DNA of 64,000 bases. Origin: Ceratorhiza oryzae-sativae (Eukaryota > Basidiomycota > Agaricomycetes > Cantharellales > Ceratobasidiaceae). This document shows positions 53,066 through 64,000 of this stretch, one piece after another. Each line of letters opens with the position of its first letter. Within the stretch, counting starts at the first letter, position 1. The stretch spans positions 36,817 to 100,816 of the forward strand of contig JARWMV010000055.1 in NCBI GenBank assembly GCA_030998015.1, written 5' to 3'. The notes beneath the pieces were generated by a model that did no database searches, was not told where the DNA came from, and worked only from the letters and a program-made list of their open reading frames with translations. Position numbers and translations under genes: made by a program.

Positions 53066-56000
53066 ATGTCTAACCTCCAACCAATCAATAATACACCCCT
53101 GGAACCAAAAACATGCCTCAACATATACCAACTCAATGTCAACAACTCTAGATACCCAACTGATACTGTTATTAATACACATAGCCCAGATGACTGGGAC
53201 TTAATTGCTTTTCAAGAACCCAAGATTGCACATATGAAGAATCCAATAGGCATCACCATGAAGTGGGAGATAGTATTACCTACTAATCACAGGAAAGACA
53301 ACCAGGAGCACTCAAGATCTATGCTACTTGTTAGCAAGAAAGTCTTGACAAACTGTTGGAAACTGATTCCCTTTGAGTTGCATGACCTGACAGCAATTGA
53401 ACTGATTACAGGATTGAGTAACATCCAAATTATTAATGTTTATAACAACTGCAGGAACCAGAGCACACTAGCACTATTAGACTCACACCTTAGGAGACTT
53501 CCCAGAAACACCAAGGTTATTATTTTGGGTGACTTTAATCAACATCACCCAAGCTGGGACAACCTGCTCTGTGAACTTCTTCTCAATGATGCATATATTA
53601 CCACTGCTCAGCCCCTTGTCAACATCATAACAGACCATGAGCTTCACATGGCCCTACCCCCAGTGATTCCCACCCACAAACACTTTAGAACTGGTCAGTT
53701 GTCAAGACTAGATAATGTGTTCATCTCTGTTGGACTGCAAGACAGCATACTCAAATGCACAGTACACCCTGACTGCATGCTGGCCCACACTGACCATTTC
53801 CCTATTCACACAAGGTTAGAGGTACAATACAAAGCTGCGCCACCACCCAGACAAGGAATTTCAGCAAAACACAATGGCCCAAGTTCCAAGAAACACTGGA
53901 GCTAGCCCTCAAGGGCAAATCAACCACTATTCCAGTCTCTGCAGAGATCTTTGATACACAACTGGGTATGCTCACTGCTGCCCTCACCAAAACAATACAA
54001 AAGGTAGTCCTGATGGTGACAGCACAAGCTAACACAAAAAGATGGTGGTCAAAGGAACTTTCAGACCTTTGGAAGATCAGAAATAACCTACTTCACAGAT
54101 CACTCCAACATGCTGATGAACCCAAAAACCCAATTCATGCAGAGTACAAAGAATCAAGCCACCAGTTCAGACTGACAATGGATGAAGCAAGATCAGACTG
54201 CTGGAACAGGTATATCAACAACATAGAGGCCAAGGACCTCTGGTTGGCTCACAAGTATCTCAAGAATCAATGTGGAGTGCAAGGCTCAGCCAGAATTCCA
54301 ACACTAACAGTCAAGCAAGGTGATGGGCCCCCAACCCAAGTATACTCAAACAAGGATAAGAGCAAAGTGTTATATGACAATTTCTTCCCTCAGCATGCAG
54401 ATTTGGAGATTATTGACATGCAATTTCCAGTGCCAGTCACCAACTTCAACCCCATCACCAATGACAACATTAGGTTGGCCATTGCAAACCTCAAATCGGG
54501 GAAGGCCCCAGGCCTGGATGGGATCCCGAATGAGGTCTTCTCAAACTGTGCTGACATACTCATCCCACACCTTACACTGTTATACAGAGCTACCTTCAAA
54601 CTACACCACTACCCATCTGAATGGCAGAGATCTACAATGGTGGTGCTGAGAAAGCTGGATTGTCCAGACTACACAGTCACAAAAGCATACCATCCAATAG
54701 CACTGCTCAATGTGATCTCGAAGTTGCTCTCCACCTGCATTGCTAACCAGATAAACCAGATTGTAGAGTGATACAAGTTACTCCCCACACACCACTTCGG
54801 CGGATGAGTGAAGTGAACCACCTGTGACTCAATGCATGTGCTCACCAGTTTCATCAAGGATGCATGGAGAAGGAAGAACGTAGTCTCTGGTCTATTCTTG
54901 GACGTTACAGGGGCTTTCCCGAATGCACACCCAGCAAGACTAACCCACAACATGAAGAAACTGGGAATTCCCACAGAGATAGTAGATTGGACAGACCAGA
55001 AACTGGCCAGAAGAACTACTCTCCTCAAATTCAATGACTATACCTCAACGCCCTTCGAGATCAGACATGGCATCGACCAAGGATGCCCACTCTCGTGCAT
55101 TTTCTACCTAATTTACAACGCTGACCTTATCTGAATAGCAGATCCAGACGAATGCGAGATGGCTGTGGGCTATATCGACAACGTTGCCCTCCTAGCTGAG
55201 GCCCCCACTTTTGAGGAGGCTAACGACATTATCAAGAGTATGATGGAAAGGAGAGGAGGCGCACTTGAATGGGCGCGCAGCCACTCTTCAGAATTTGCTC
55301 TAGAAAAAACAGCGCTGGAAGGCTTCAAAGGCCACTCAAAACAAGACCCCGTACCAGTAGAAATAGGAGGCATGCGCATACAACCAGTAAACTCACATAA
55401 ATTTTTAGGTGTAATCTTCGACTGGAAGCTAACCTGGCGTGAGCAAAAACTAGCGGTACTCAAGAAGGCGACCGCTTGGGCGCAAGTGAACAAGTGGGTA
55501 TGTCGAGTTGAACATGGGCCAAAGCCAGAGTCGGCAAGGCGCCTCCACCACACAGTCTTCATTCCAAAGGTGACATATGCGGCAGAAGTATGGTGGGACC
55601 CAGAGGTAAAGTGGAGGGGAAAAGACAGAAAGGGGTGGTAGGCTTCACTAGACGACTCCAGTCAATCCAACGGATCCTAGCCCTGGCCATCACAGGAGCG
55701 CTGAGAACCTCGCCCACTGACCCCCTGATTGTACATGCAGGCATATATCCAATCGAACTGGAACTTCAGAGGAGCATTCACCGGTCTGCAGTCAGACTTG
55801 CCTCTATCCCAGTCAGTAACCCTCCTTCAACCTGGTCAAAGAAGAAGCGAAGCGCCTGGGCAGCAAGACTCGTCACCCTTCCTCAATACGTCGACTGTTT
55901 CTTAGCACAAAGGTGAACCCGAAACACTATGCGACAAGTTCTGACTTCGATGAACTACCCGATTCGACAAAGATGCTAAACCCAAGCATACAGCCCAGCA

Positions 56001-56955
56001 AGGAGGCCGCCAAACGAGACGAGGCTGAAACAGAGGCGGAAGTCAAAATATACACTGACGGGTCAATGTACAAAGGCGAAGTAGGAACTGCGGCGGTCCT
56101 GGTAGGTAGAGGCCACGAACTCACGGCGAAGCTATATGTTGGTAACGACAAGGAGCATGAGGTGTATGAAGCGGAAGTCATAGGCCTTATCCTAGGTCTC
56201 GAACTACTAGCTCGACAGGAAGGGGTGAAATCGGTGGTGATTTTCATTGATAACCAGGCAGTACTACTCACTCTGCAAGCGGGCAAAACGGAGAACCTCA
56301 GCTACCTCTATGACAAACTGGACGGACAATTGAAAAAGGTCAAACACGCAAACAGAGGGATACGCGTAGTAACAAAATGGGTACCAGGGCACGTAGGAAT
56401 AATGGGGAATGAGAAAGTGGACAAAGCAGCTAAGCAAGCTGCTGCGGAACGACACACTACTGATGATCTGTTACCAGACTTCCTCAAGCGAAGGATTCCC
56501 ATAAACCCGACCGCGGCGAAGCGAACGAAGAAGAGGGAGATGGATACGGATTGGGGGATGTGGGTAGGGAGTTCGGAACGAACAGAGCGTATGCGCCACC
56601 TTGACCAGTCCTACCCGTCCAAGAAATTCAGCAAGGACGCGAAGAAGTTTGGCTTAACAAGACTCGAATATGCAACTTTGGTGCAACTCAGGCTAGGACA
56701 CTTTCCTCTGGCGACGTACCTACACTGGTTCAAGAAGACGGACTCACTGTGATGTCCATTCTGCGAAAGCCGATCGGAGACTATGATCCACTTCCTCATG
56801 GGATGCGCGACACTCGAACAACTTAGACGAGAAAGAGATAGGCTGTGCGGGGCTAAATCTCGGTCGATGCCACTTCTACTTCACCCAGGGAGACACACCA
56901 CACACGTAATGGCATTTATTCGCAAAGCGAGGAGTCAGCTGGGGGGCTGACGAGT
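53066..56955 (+). pseudogene. LINE ORF2: APE endonuclease, reverse transcriptase, RNase H
   Basis: Start MSNLQPINNTPLEP. Endonuclease at 53066-53850 (IYQLNVNNSR, WDLIAFQEP, ILGDFNQHHPSWD, HTDHFPIH). RT at 53968-55640: ANLKSGKAPGLDGIPNEV (about 54485), YHPIALL, FLDVTGAF and a catalytic box reading YIDN where YxDD is expected (about 55171). RNase H at 55913-56450 (IYTDGSMYKGE, YEAEVIGL, IFIDNQAV, KWVPGHVGIMGNEKVD). The C-terminal Cys-His module CPFCESRSETMIHFLMGC lies after a TGA at 56750. Frame breaks occur near 53905, 54770, 55134 and 55640. It would nick DNA and copy LINE RNA; this copy is dead. Confidence 0.88.
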
Positions 56956-57235
56956 TGCAAGGACACAGCGGGAGGAGGTCTAGGACTATGGGTAGGGGTC
57001 AAAAGGGGAAGCCTAGAATAGGGAGCACGAAGGGAATCAGGCAGAACACGAGCACACACAGAATACCGTTCCCTACGGAGCGCCGAATACTTTATGCCCA
57101 CAAACCGTTGAAGGAGTGCAGGGCGTGGACGAGGGAGGAAACAGACATTTTGACACTTTGTTCTTCATTGCATTTGTGCGGATAAGCCTTATATACATAT
57201 GTAGCAGGCAAATAACACCATAACTCAATAAAAAA
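56956..57235 (+). other. LINE 3' UTR and poly(A) tail
   Basis: No coding signal. Ends in CAATAAAAAAAA at the LINE junction. Confidence 0.6.
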
Positions 57236-57245
57236 AAGGATATGA

Positions 57246-58132
57246 CTAGATAGGTAATACTAACCAGATGAACTCTAGAATAGTCCACCATATCTTCCCT
57301 TCTGCAAACCAAAAAATAACCACACCAAGATAGGACTCATGTGTCAGGCTAGTCCACCCATCAAGCGCCAGGTGTAGCACACCTGGAACCAGCTGAACAA
57401 GAAATTCATACATGAGAAATGTAGCATAAGAAAGAAGAAGCCAAAACATACTTGTAGATAGTGTGCTGTGTCCTTTGACATATCCTTGTATATGCGTCGC
57501 ACATCTGTTGATATGATTTAAGCAGTGGGAAGCAAGGTTCCAGGACAAAGGAGTTCAACCTCTTGCCTATGAAGCTTGTCTGTTACCAACTCAAATGGGC
57601 AGCATTCTTGAGCGCAGCGAAGGGCAAGGATTGTGCAATGCCTAGCAGCCGAGTAAGAGAGCAGAGGATAAGCTGGGGTTTTAGCAGGAACTACAATGCC
57701 TCTCTTGCAATCACATATAGCAGCAGATGTGTGGTTGCCATGCCATCTCCATTGCTCAGGCAATTGCAATACTGCGGGTTGTGACTTGGATGATTGCACT
57801 TGCAGTCAAAACGAATCACAAGTTTTGAAAACTGGCCATATCCATCGTAGTGGCGCTCGATGGAAGGGTTATAATGGCTATACGCCAAGGATCTCCATGA
57901 TTCACGAGTCTCAGCTACATTCACGCCCATACAATAGGTAAATAGTCTCCTATGCCGTAAATACTTTGAATTACTGACCCAGAATCTTTTCGTTGTCATA
58001 TTTCTCGGCTTTGGCATCTGTCATGGCGTTCAGGCCTTTGCGACGCTTTGCACGTTCGCGCGGAGGTTCTGACGGTGCAGGACGCCGCACAGCTGGCGAA
58101 GGCAAGGATGGCTCAGGGGGTCTCAAAGACAT
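57246..58132 (-). pseudogene. hAT transposase, N-terminal part
   Basis: Start at 58132 (MSLRPPEPSLPSPAVRR), then a basic stretch RERAKRRKGLNAMTDAKAEK. An intron begins GTCAGT near 57977. A BED-type finger region (SWRSLAYSHYNPSIE, FDCKCNHPS, 57900-57800) follows, then LHRQEVELLCPGT (about 57555) and LALDGWTSLTHESYLGVVIFW (about 57370-57310). The latter holds the first catalytic Asp of the hAT DDE core. A GTTAGT donor at about 57262 opens the intron where the LINE landed. Stops (for example TAA near 57520) show decay. It pairs with the 47183-49102 part. Confidence 0.75.
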
Positions 58133-58581
58133 GGGAGGAGGGGGTATTGTGTACTATCTACTCGTTTACACGCATATATTTATACTAAAACCCCAACCAT
58201 TGCTCGGGATCCACTTCACTGTTGAACACGCAAGTTTGATAGCAGAACAGATGTGAGTCAAACGTGGGTCAAGCCCATTTTTACTATTTTTTGACCTGAT
58301 CATAGCGCTGTACAGCGCACTTTGCTCAAACAATACGCGACGCTTCGTCGTGCATCTCGTGGTTCCGGCGTTCTTGCCCGAACTCAACTGCGCAGCCGAG
58401 TCATCCGCGCCGCTTATTTCAAATTCATCTGCACACCCAGTCATTATACCTGGATGCCATCTGCGGTTGCCTATCCGGGTGACATACGGATAAGCCTTAT
58501 CCGTTTCGCTCCCTAGTCAAATCCAAACTCAAACACGTGATTGGGCCCCGGATCTCCCTGGACAAGCACCGCTTTAGCGAT
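58133..58581. other. Intergenic between hAT start and F-box gene
   Basis: About 450 bp; a short palindrome GCGCTGTACAGCGC lies near 58305. No hAT terminal repeat was identified and no gene supported. Confidence 0.35.
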
Positions 58582-59729
58582 ATGTCTATGCTTCCTCCGG
58601 AAATCATTCAACTGATCGCAAATTACTGCGATAGCCGGATACCTCTAACTCTAGTCAACAAGTGTTTTTATCATAATACAGTGCCTATCCTCTACCACGA
58701 TGTCAAGTTATATGGACACGCAACCCTAATTTTCTGCAAGACCTTACTAAACGGATCGCCCAACCTTCATAAATACCCAAGAATCCTCGAAATTATTTTC
58801 ATCCCTATCCAAGGGCAGGCTGAAGAACACGCGCGAGCAGCGAGGGATCTCCTTATGCTGGTCCCTAACCTGGTCGAACTTTCCTTGGGCATCTCACCAA
58901 ACCTGGTACAGCGGTTTATAGCCAGCGAACAGTACCCCTTCAGTCTCCGCAAACTCCGCCTTGAAGGGATCTCAACTGAGGTACTGAATACGTTTATCCG
59001 AGCCCAGCCCCTGCTCGAAATGCTAGATCTATATAGAGACATAACGTACGGCGACGCGCCATTACCGCAAGATGATTTCCTAGCAGCGTCCGACGTGTTA
59101 CCGAGACTAAAGTCAGTTTGTACAACTGCCGATTATGTTCACCATATAATTCCACACCGACCAGTCTCCAATGTAGAAGTTTTGGGAGGTTTCAGAAAAG
59201 ACCAAATTCCTCTCTTGACCAAATCATTACAAAAATGCACAGCTCCTTTGACTTCGATACGAGTTGATATTACTTGCGATCTCACCCTCTGGTATCGCGA
59301 TGTATCTGCATTTATATTTAGCATTGCATTTGCGAAAAGCTCGTTGCGAGAACTCAGCGTGATCTTCAGCCCGGATGATTGGGACGAGAGTTCACGGATA
59401 TCTTGGAATACTGGCTAAAGGTGTGCACGGGATTAAACTTGCTTGGATCTTGTGCTAAATTTGTATTATGGAACACTCCGTGTAAACAGAGGTCACCCGA
59501 TACCCCACAGAGGATCAAAGATGTTCGAATGAGCCTTACTGGGTTCATTTGTCTAGAAGTATTCAATCTGGTTCACCCGTTCTACGAGGAGGGTCAGATA
59601 ACGCCATGGTATATTGCGTCTATTCCGGAGTTATCGCAGTTTCAGGTGTGGAAGAAGGCCTGTCCCAGCCTGAAGGAGGTCACCATATTTAATCTATTTC
59701 TCTCGGATCAATCCGAAGTCAGACTTTAA
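58582..59729 (+). pseudogene. F-box protein, one frame change
   Basis: Start MSMLPPEIIQLIANYCDS, an F-box (about residues 2-40, LPPEII...LTLVNKCFY), followed by leucine-rich repeat-like helices (LVPNLVELSLGI, LRKLRLEGIS, LLEMLDLYRD). The frame runs to TAA at 59416. The adjacent frame from about 59380 continues with EYWLKVCTGLNLLG to a stop at 59727. A single-base shift near 59385 therefore separates about 270 from about 115 codons. F-box proteins are SCF ubiquitin-ligase adaptors and are expanded in agaricomycetes. It is either a recent pseudogene, a sequencing indel, or a truncated protein. No intron needed. The start at 58582 is the first ATG before the F-box. Confidence 0.7.
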
Positions 59730-60494
59730 TTCTGTCTACAGGAGGCCAGCTGTTGTCATTTACTTTCAAAACTGCCCAGATTGTACCGATTGTAGTCCTT
59801 TTAGATCCGCGACTTCTTGTTTCCTTGGTATCCTTTCTTTTGATTTTCATACAAGTGGTAAATTCATAGCCTTATCGGTTCTAATGCGGCTCCAACGAAA
59901 GGTTGTGGGCGTCAGTCGCCGGTGATTCTTGAAACCATTGGGTAACCGTGCACGAGTGATCCAACATTTCACTTGTTATTTACAATCACATCCATTCTTT
60001 ACAAGGTTCCGAAGACTTAATATGGAGTTGCCTTTCCGTATATCAAATCTAGCACGTTTTGCGTTGCACCCCAGCCACTGACTGAGCATTTAGTCAGGGA
60101 CGATGGATGCACTCATTTCCGTGATTGGCGCTGACGGAACTTGGCGTTATATTTCGCCTTGAGACCTCTACGCTGTGCCCTCGTCTCCGAAGAAGGGCTC
60201 ATCTGCTACTCGAATGTCAAACCTTTCTGAAATTGTTTGATTAGCGGAAAGTCACCGTAAGTATCGCTGTATAGCTCGGTCAAGTGGTACTATCGTGGAG
60301 AGATTTGAACCTGTTCGCACGACTATCTTCGAACTATCTCGACTCCAGGTCTGGAATGAATTCCAGCCAAACTTGACGAAATTTAATTTGTTTGAGATGA
60401 CCTATCGTTTTGTACGCACGAGCCCCGGTTTCGTACTGAAATCCTGTTTTTCAACTACTTGGGGGGATTTGCCCTCTTAACATGTCCTAGTAAA
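59730..60494. other. Intergenic with F-box gene fragment
   Basis: Mostly non-coding. The frame at 60295-60480 (IFELSRLQVWNEFQPNLTKF) resembles the C-terminal part of the F-box gene just upstream (PELSQFQVWKKACPSL), suggesting a decayed tandem duplicate. Confidence 0.45.
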
Positions 60495-63400
60495 TTATTT
60501 CCTTCCCTTTTTCCTTTCTCGTCGTTTTCTACCAATGATCAAGCCAATATTATTCCGTTCTCCTGCATCTGTGTCCGCTCCTGTTGACGGTTTTGGCGCC
60601 GATTTTCCCAATGGGCTCGAGGTCTCACTAGCCCGATTAGATCGCCTTTGACGCTTCTCAGTCCTAAGCTCTTCCGCCTCATTTTCGGTTGCCTATCAAA
60701 ACTATTAGATGTTGTCACAATTAATCTGATTACCAGTACCTTTCGCTTTCTGCCACCTTCTATCTTTGTGGACGAAGTAGAACCTCCTGCCAATCGCTCT
60801 TTTCGGCGCCTCACCACTTGAATGTTCTACGGGCCACTTCAGTTGGCTGGGCATTTAGCTAGGTTGATACCACTCACCTCAATCGCAAATTCCATAATCA
60901 ATGTCTTGTTTGACTCCTTGAACTCCGGTTCGGACTCCATCTTCTCAAGCTCGCCCTTGAACCGTTTCAACCTGGCCGGCCGATCTTCCTCCTTTCCCTC
61001 TCCCTTTTCCAGCACCGCGATGAGGTCTTTCAGCTCTTCCTTCCACCAGCCCCTCATCGACGCTATCACCCCGGGTCGATTATTCGCCCAGCGTAATATC
61101 CTCAGTGCGTCTGCATGTTCCTCGGTTTCGATAAACCCGTAGCCTCGACTTCGGCCTTTGCCGCTGATAGGATCTAGGCGATCGGCAGCACGGACGATTT
61201 TAGCTTGTCGAATGCCAGTGCTTCGACCTTTCTTGTCCGCCTTGGGTCTGGAATCGACCCCTTGATCCGTTGGAAGAACCTCGTCTCGTGTGAGGCCTTC
61301 TCGCTCACCCCTCTTAACCTCGTCCTCAAACTCGCGAACAGCATACATTGCTAGCCGCTTCAAGACTCGCTCGGTGGTCCAAAGCGGAAGTCTTCGTACG
61401 CTGATGCGAGTACGCGAAACGTATAATGATGGATTTGAGCGGAGGAGTGCCCGTCGAGAATCGAATGATGCTTGACGTGTGGCGAGTTCCGTAGCAGATA
61501 GCTGGGCGGCCGCCGGAGAATTAGGAAATATTACTAAGCCACGGATGGATTGGGTCAATAAATAAGAAGATATACTCGCAGGACATGACAGAACTTACCA
61601 CCCTCTCGCATAAGGTATAGGTTCCGTTTGTCTTGCTTCTCTCGACTGCGTTCACCCTCTTCCCTCAGACGTTTTGCCTCGTCCCTCTCAACAGCTCGAG
61701 CGACAGATAAAGTTCGACCATGTAAAACTAGTCTTCTCGCAAGTGAAGCCGAAGGATCAGGGGTTAGGAGCGACATGCTAAACGGGTTATGGATTTTGGT
61801 CGAGTGCGGCTGGTATGGATCGTTAAGAGCAGTTTGAGCACATTTGAACCTTGACGCACATCGATTCCAAGCTCCTTCGCCAAAGCCTCCGCTTCTGCAA
61901 TGGCAGCATCCGCGTCCTCTCGCTTCCAGAAACAAACAAAGCCGGTGCCTCTTGACCGACCAGTTTCCGCATCCATAGTAATGCGAGCATAACGAAGGGG
62001 TCCAAAGGTTCGGAATCTCACAAACCGATCAATTTCAATCGAACGAAAGCATGGATTAAACTTACAAAGTCCGCAATTCATCCTCCGTCGCCTCGAAGGG
62101 CACATTTCTGACAAATAGTGTAGTTCCCACGTCTGTGGTCGGTAACCGGGGCTGTTCGTGGACCTTTTCCTCGTCGTCCGAGCTTTCCTCATCATCGGAT
62201 TCCTCCTCTACGGCGCTATCATCGTCGGCTGCTTCAACTTCAGGATGCTGTTCGTCGAACTCTTCGTCGATTTCCATTGTTTCCTCGCCTTTTCTCTGCG
62301 CCATTGTCTCTTCCCACTTGCTTTTACTCAGTGCCCAGTCGACGGCCACAACACGACCCTCTTTCTCCTCTCCTTCGACAGCAGTTTCCTGTTCTCCCTC
62401 TGATTCATCATTGCTCGATTGCTCACCCCTGATCTTCTTCAGCCTCTTCGCAGCCTTCTCTCTTGCAATCTCCTCCCTCTCTTTCCTGGTCTTCTTAGCC
62501 TTCTTCTTGACGCCGATAACCCGCCCATTGACACCCTTTATCGCCTTTTCGGCGTCGGCATGGGCAAGCATCCAGACAAAAGCAAACCCACGATGGCGAG
62601 TCGCATTTGGTTTGGTATCATCGGTGGGTTTAGCGGCGGGAAGAGTAACAGAATATATTGGTCCATAAGGAGCAAAGAGTTGATGAAGGTCGTCTTCGTT
62701 TACCTTGAATGAGGTCATTCACAATCTGTCAATGAGAAAATAAACCTGTGCCTACATGCCATGGGAGATTCCGAATGATCAACCTTGAAGATCGGCTCGG
62801 AGCGCCAGCTTTGCCTCCAGCGACCAGCCCATCAACCCGTTTCTTAATGACAGCGGATATCCTAGAGCCTTTAAAGACTGTTGTGTAATTTCGTCACCGC
62901 GGCTGACGCCTCGGCTGGGGTCTTAAATTTTACGAAAGCTAGAAACCAGTTGCATGAATAATCGCAATCACGAGACGCAACTCCAAACACTCACCGGTAT
63001 GCTCATCTCGCTCTGGAGCTGGAAATACAACCTCGCAAGCTCCAGGGATCTTCCTAGCCTTTTTCCATAATGCTTTCGAATCAATTCCTTCTGGTAAGTG
63101 GGTAAGAACCAGAGTCCGAATTGCATCCGGATCGCTTGGAGTCTTGGGGCGAGGAGCTTTTTTGGGTTTAGCGGCCTTTTCACCTTCCTGGTGACTTGTC
63201 GAGCCCTACTTCACTTGTCACTAAAATTTCTCAAACGGCTCTGGTCGACTAGACACTCACCTTTCGATCCGCCCACTGCAGCCTTAATGCTCGCCCATCT
63301 AGCTCCAGGGGTTTATCGAGTCTCATAGCCATTTCCGCATCTTCCCTTATAGCAAATGAGACATACGCAACTCCTTTGCTCGCTTTGGTTTCCTTGTCGA

Positions 63401-63573
63401 GAACAACAAATGCAGACCTCACAGGGGCAATGTCTGAGAAGAGCGTTTGGATGTCGGTTGAGGTCGCTGTATAAGGAAGATTAGACACGAATATCGTGGA
63501 GCTAATCATCACTGGTTAGTTTGCACAAAAAAAGAGCAAACGACGCCTACCCATGAGCTTCGGCTTCTGACAT
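60495..63573 (-). CDS. NOP4: NOP4/RBM28-like nucleolar RNA-binding protein
   Basis: Exons (minus): 63573-63551, 63501-63261, 63187-62995, 62938-62756, 62703-62066, 62016-61599, 61533-60878, 60816-60738, 60692-60495; introns 45-73 nt. Four RRMs: STIFVSNLPYTATSTD (RRM1); a second around IRTLVLTHLPEGID; LIIRNLPWHVNEDDLHQLFAPYG with RGFAFVWM (RRM3 region); TTLFVRNVPFEATEDEL with RGTGFVCF. A final degenerate domain carries SRGYGFIETEEHADALR and the C-terminus is basic (GRKRRERKKGRK). An acidic linker (about 62290-62130) is typical. Nop4 is needed for 27S pre-rRNA processing and 60S assembly in the nucleolus. Two apparent frame changes, near 62872 and near 61850, interrupt an otherwise complete gene. 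As this is an essential single-copy gene in yeast, assembly error is as likely as true decay. Confidence 0.88.
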
Positions 63574-64000
63574 GATGGCAGTTGACTTTTGGAAAATGAA
63601 GCTGTGGCTGTGCGGAACCAATATGTATTGGTCATAAATGAAAACATACATGCCTAAACAAAAGAAAGCGCCGAAGGCGCGAGAGCGTGAAAGGCTCAAC
63701 AAGCAAGGAATAAAATAGAAAAATCACTATAAAAATACAGCGATCGCTCAATCATATGAATTATCTCGTACCATGCGTGCGAGCTGTAGCAAGGGCACGC
63801 ATACATCCTGCCGAGTGATAAGGGATGAAGCACCTCGCGCGCATTCACTTATACGCTGGATCTTTCCTTTGTCTTTAGTATTAACAACCCAATCATGTAT
63901 TACTCGATATTTATGCTCTTAGCTACTGTCAATAAAATACTGCCCAGGCTGGTCTATTCATTGTTCACGAGAGTTCACTCATGTGTTTACTGTTGGTTAG
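63574..64000. other. Upstream region of NOP4
   Basis: About 430 bp with no gene. It holds a perfect palindrome GCGCCGAAGGCGC at 63668-63680. It should contain the NOP4 promoter, but no TATA or binding site can be assigned with confidence. Confidence 0.4.

Larger units (their letters stand above)
49103..57235 (+). mobile_element. Tad/I-like LINE (8.1 kb) inserted in a hAT intron
   Basis: Contents are ORF1 with coiled coil and CCHC fingers, then APE endonuclease, RT, RNase H, a terminal CCHC-like module and an A8 tail. The target duplication AAGGATATGACT occurs at 49091-49102 and 57236-57247 (the leading As are ambiguous with the tail). Removing the LINE leaves a normal 49-nt GT-AG intron with a TACTCAC branch site in the hAT gene. 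Two solo LTRs lie inside ORF1. Confidence 0.9.

Noticed and set aside
53802..54035. Minus-strand ORFs opposite LINE ORF2
   Set aside because: Shadows of the endonuclease and RT frames, with no independent motif.
62135..62668. 177-codon serine-rich plus-strand ORF
   Set aside because: Antisense of the acidic linker and RRM of NOP4.

Overview
The window reads as nuclear DNA of a filamentous basidiomycete, most likely an agaricomycete close to Rhizoctonia. That identification is inference from memory of similar families. The visible basis is dense 45-75 nt GT-AG introns, Plavaka (KDZ) and hAT transposases, DUF6698-like and OrsD-like genes, chromodomain Ty3/gypsy elements, and the conserved fungal genes NOP4 and PRP4 kinase. 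No rRNA, CRISPR array or bacterial operon was seen.

Layout. 1-3432 is the 5' half of a minus-strand chromovirus (A). 3478-4394 is a LINE tail. 4473-23128 is a nest three deep: a 1.65-kb palindromic element (D; arms of about 790 bp, each with a tRNA-like unit) is split by a 17-kb chromovirus insertion (C, 5836-22840), and C's pol is split by a complete 6.9-kb chromovirus (B, 9849-16789). Each junction has a 5-bp target duplication, and removing the inner element restores the outer sequence. A solo LTR of the A/B family (23342-23713) and a 1.3-kb solo LTR (24211-25523) follow. 26.9-44.7 kb is more host-like but also invaded: a DUF6698-like remnant, a Plavaka transposase gene with about ten introns, an intact-looking coiled-coil gene with a 21-bp minisatellite, a broken PRP4 kinase copy, and an OrsD-like gene split by a 282-bp solo LTR. 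45.9-58.1 kb is a second nest: an 8.1-kb LINE (49103-57235) sits in an intron of a minus-strand hAT transposase and itself contains two solo LTRs; a second copy of the 1.3-kb solo LTR lies at the left edge. 58.6-63.6 kb is ordinary host sequence: an F-box gene and NOP4.

The most striking object is element C. Inside its LTRs, between the pol chromodomain and the 3' LTR, it carries about 3.5 kb of extra coding DNA: an unrecognised plus-strand ORF, an antisense two-exon ORF, a geminivirus/CRESS-like Rep (HUH endonuclease plus SF3 helicase, with one in-frame stop), and a tRNA-like sequence inside a 27-bp stem next to the polypurine tract. I know of Rep-like sequences in fungal genomes, but not of one carried as cargo by an LTR retrotransposon.

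A, B and C lack a conventional tRNA primer site. Instead the predicted RNA 5' end is complementary (12-14 nt) to the site just after the LTR, as in Tf1-type self-priming. A and B also have gag and pol overlapping as ATGA. Most elements are CpG-poor with nonsense changes in CGA/CAG contexts, as expected from C-to-T decay.
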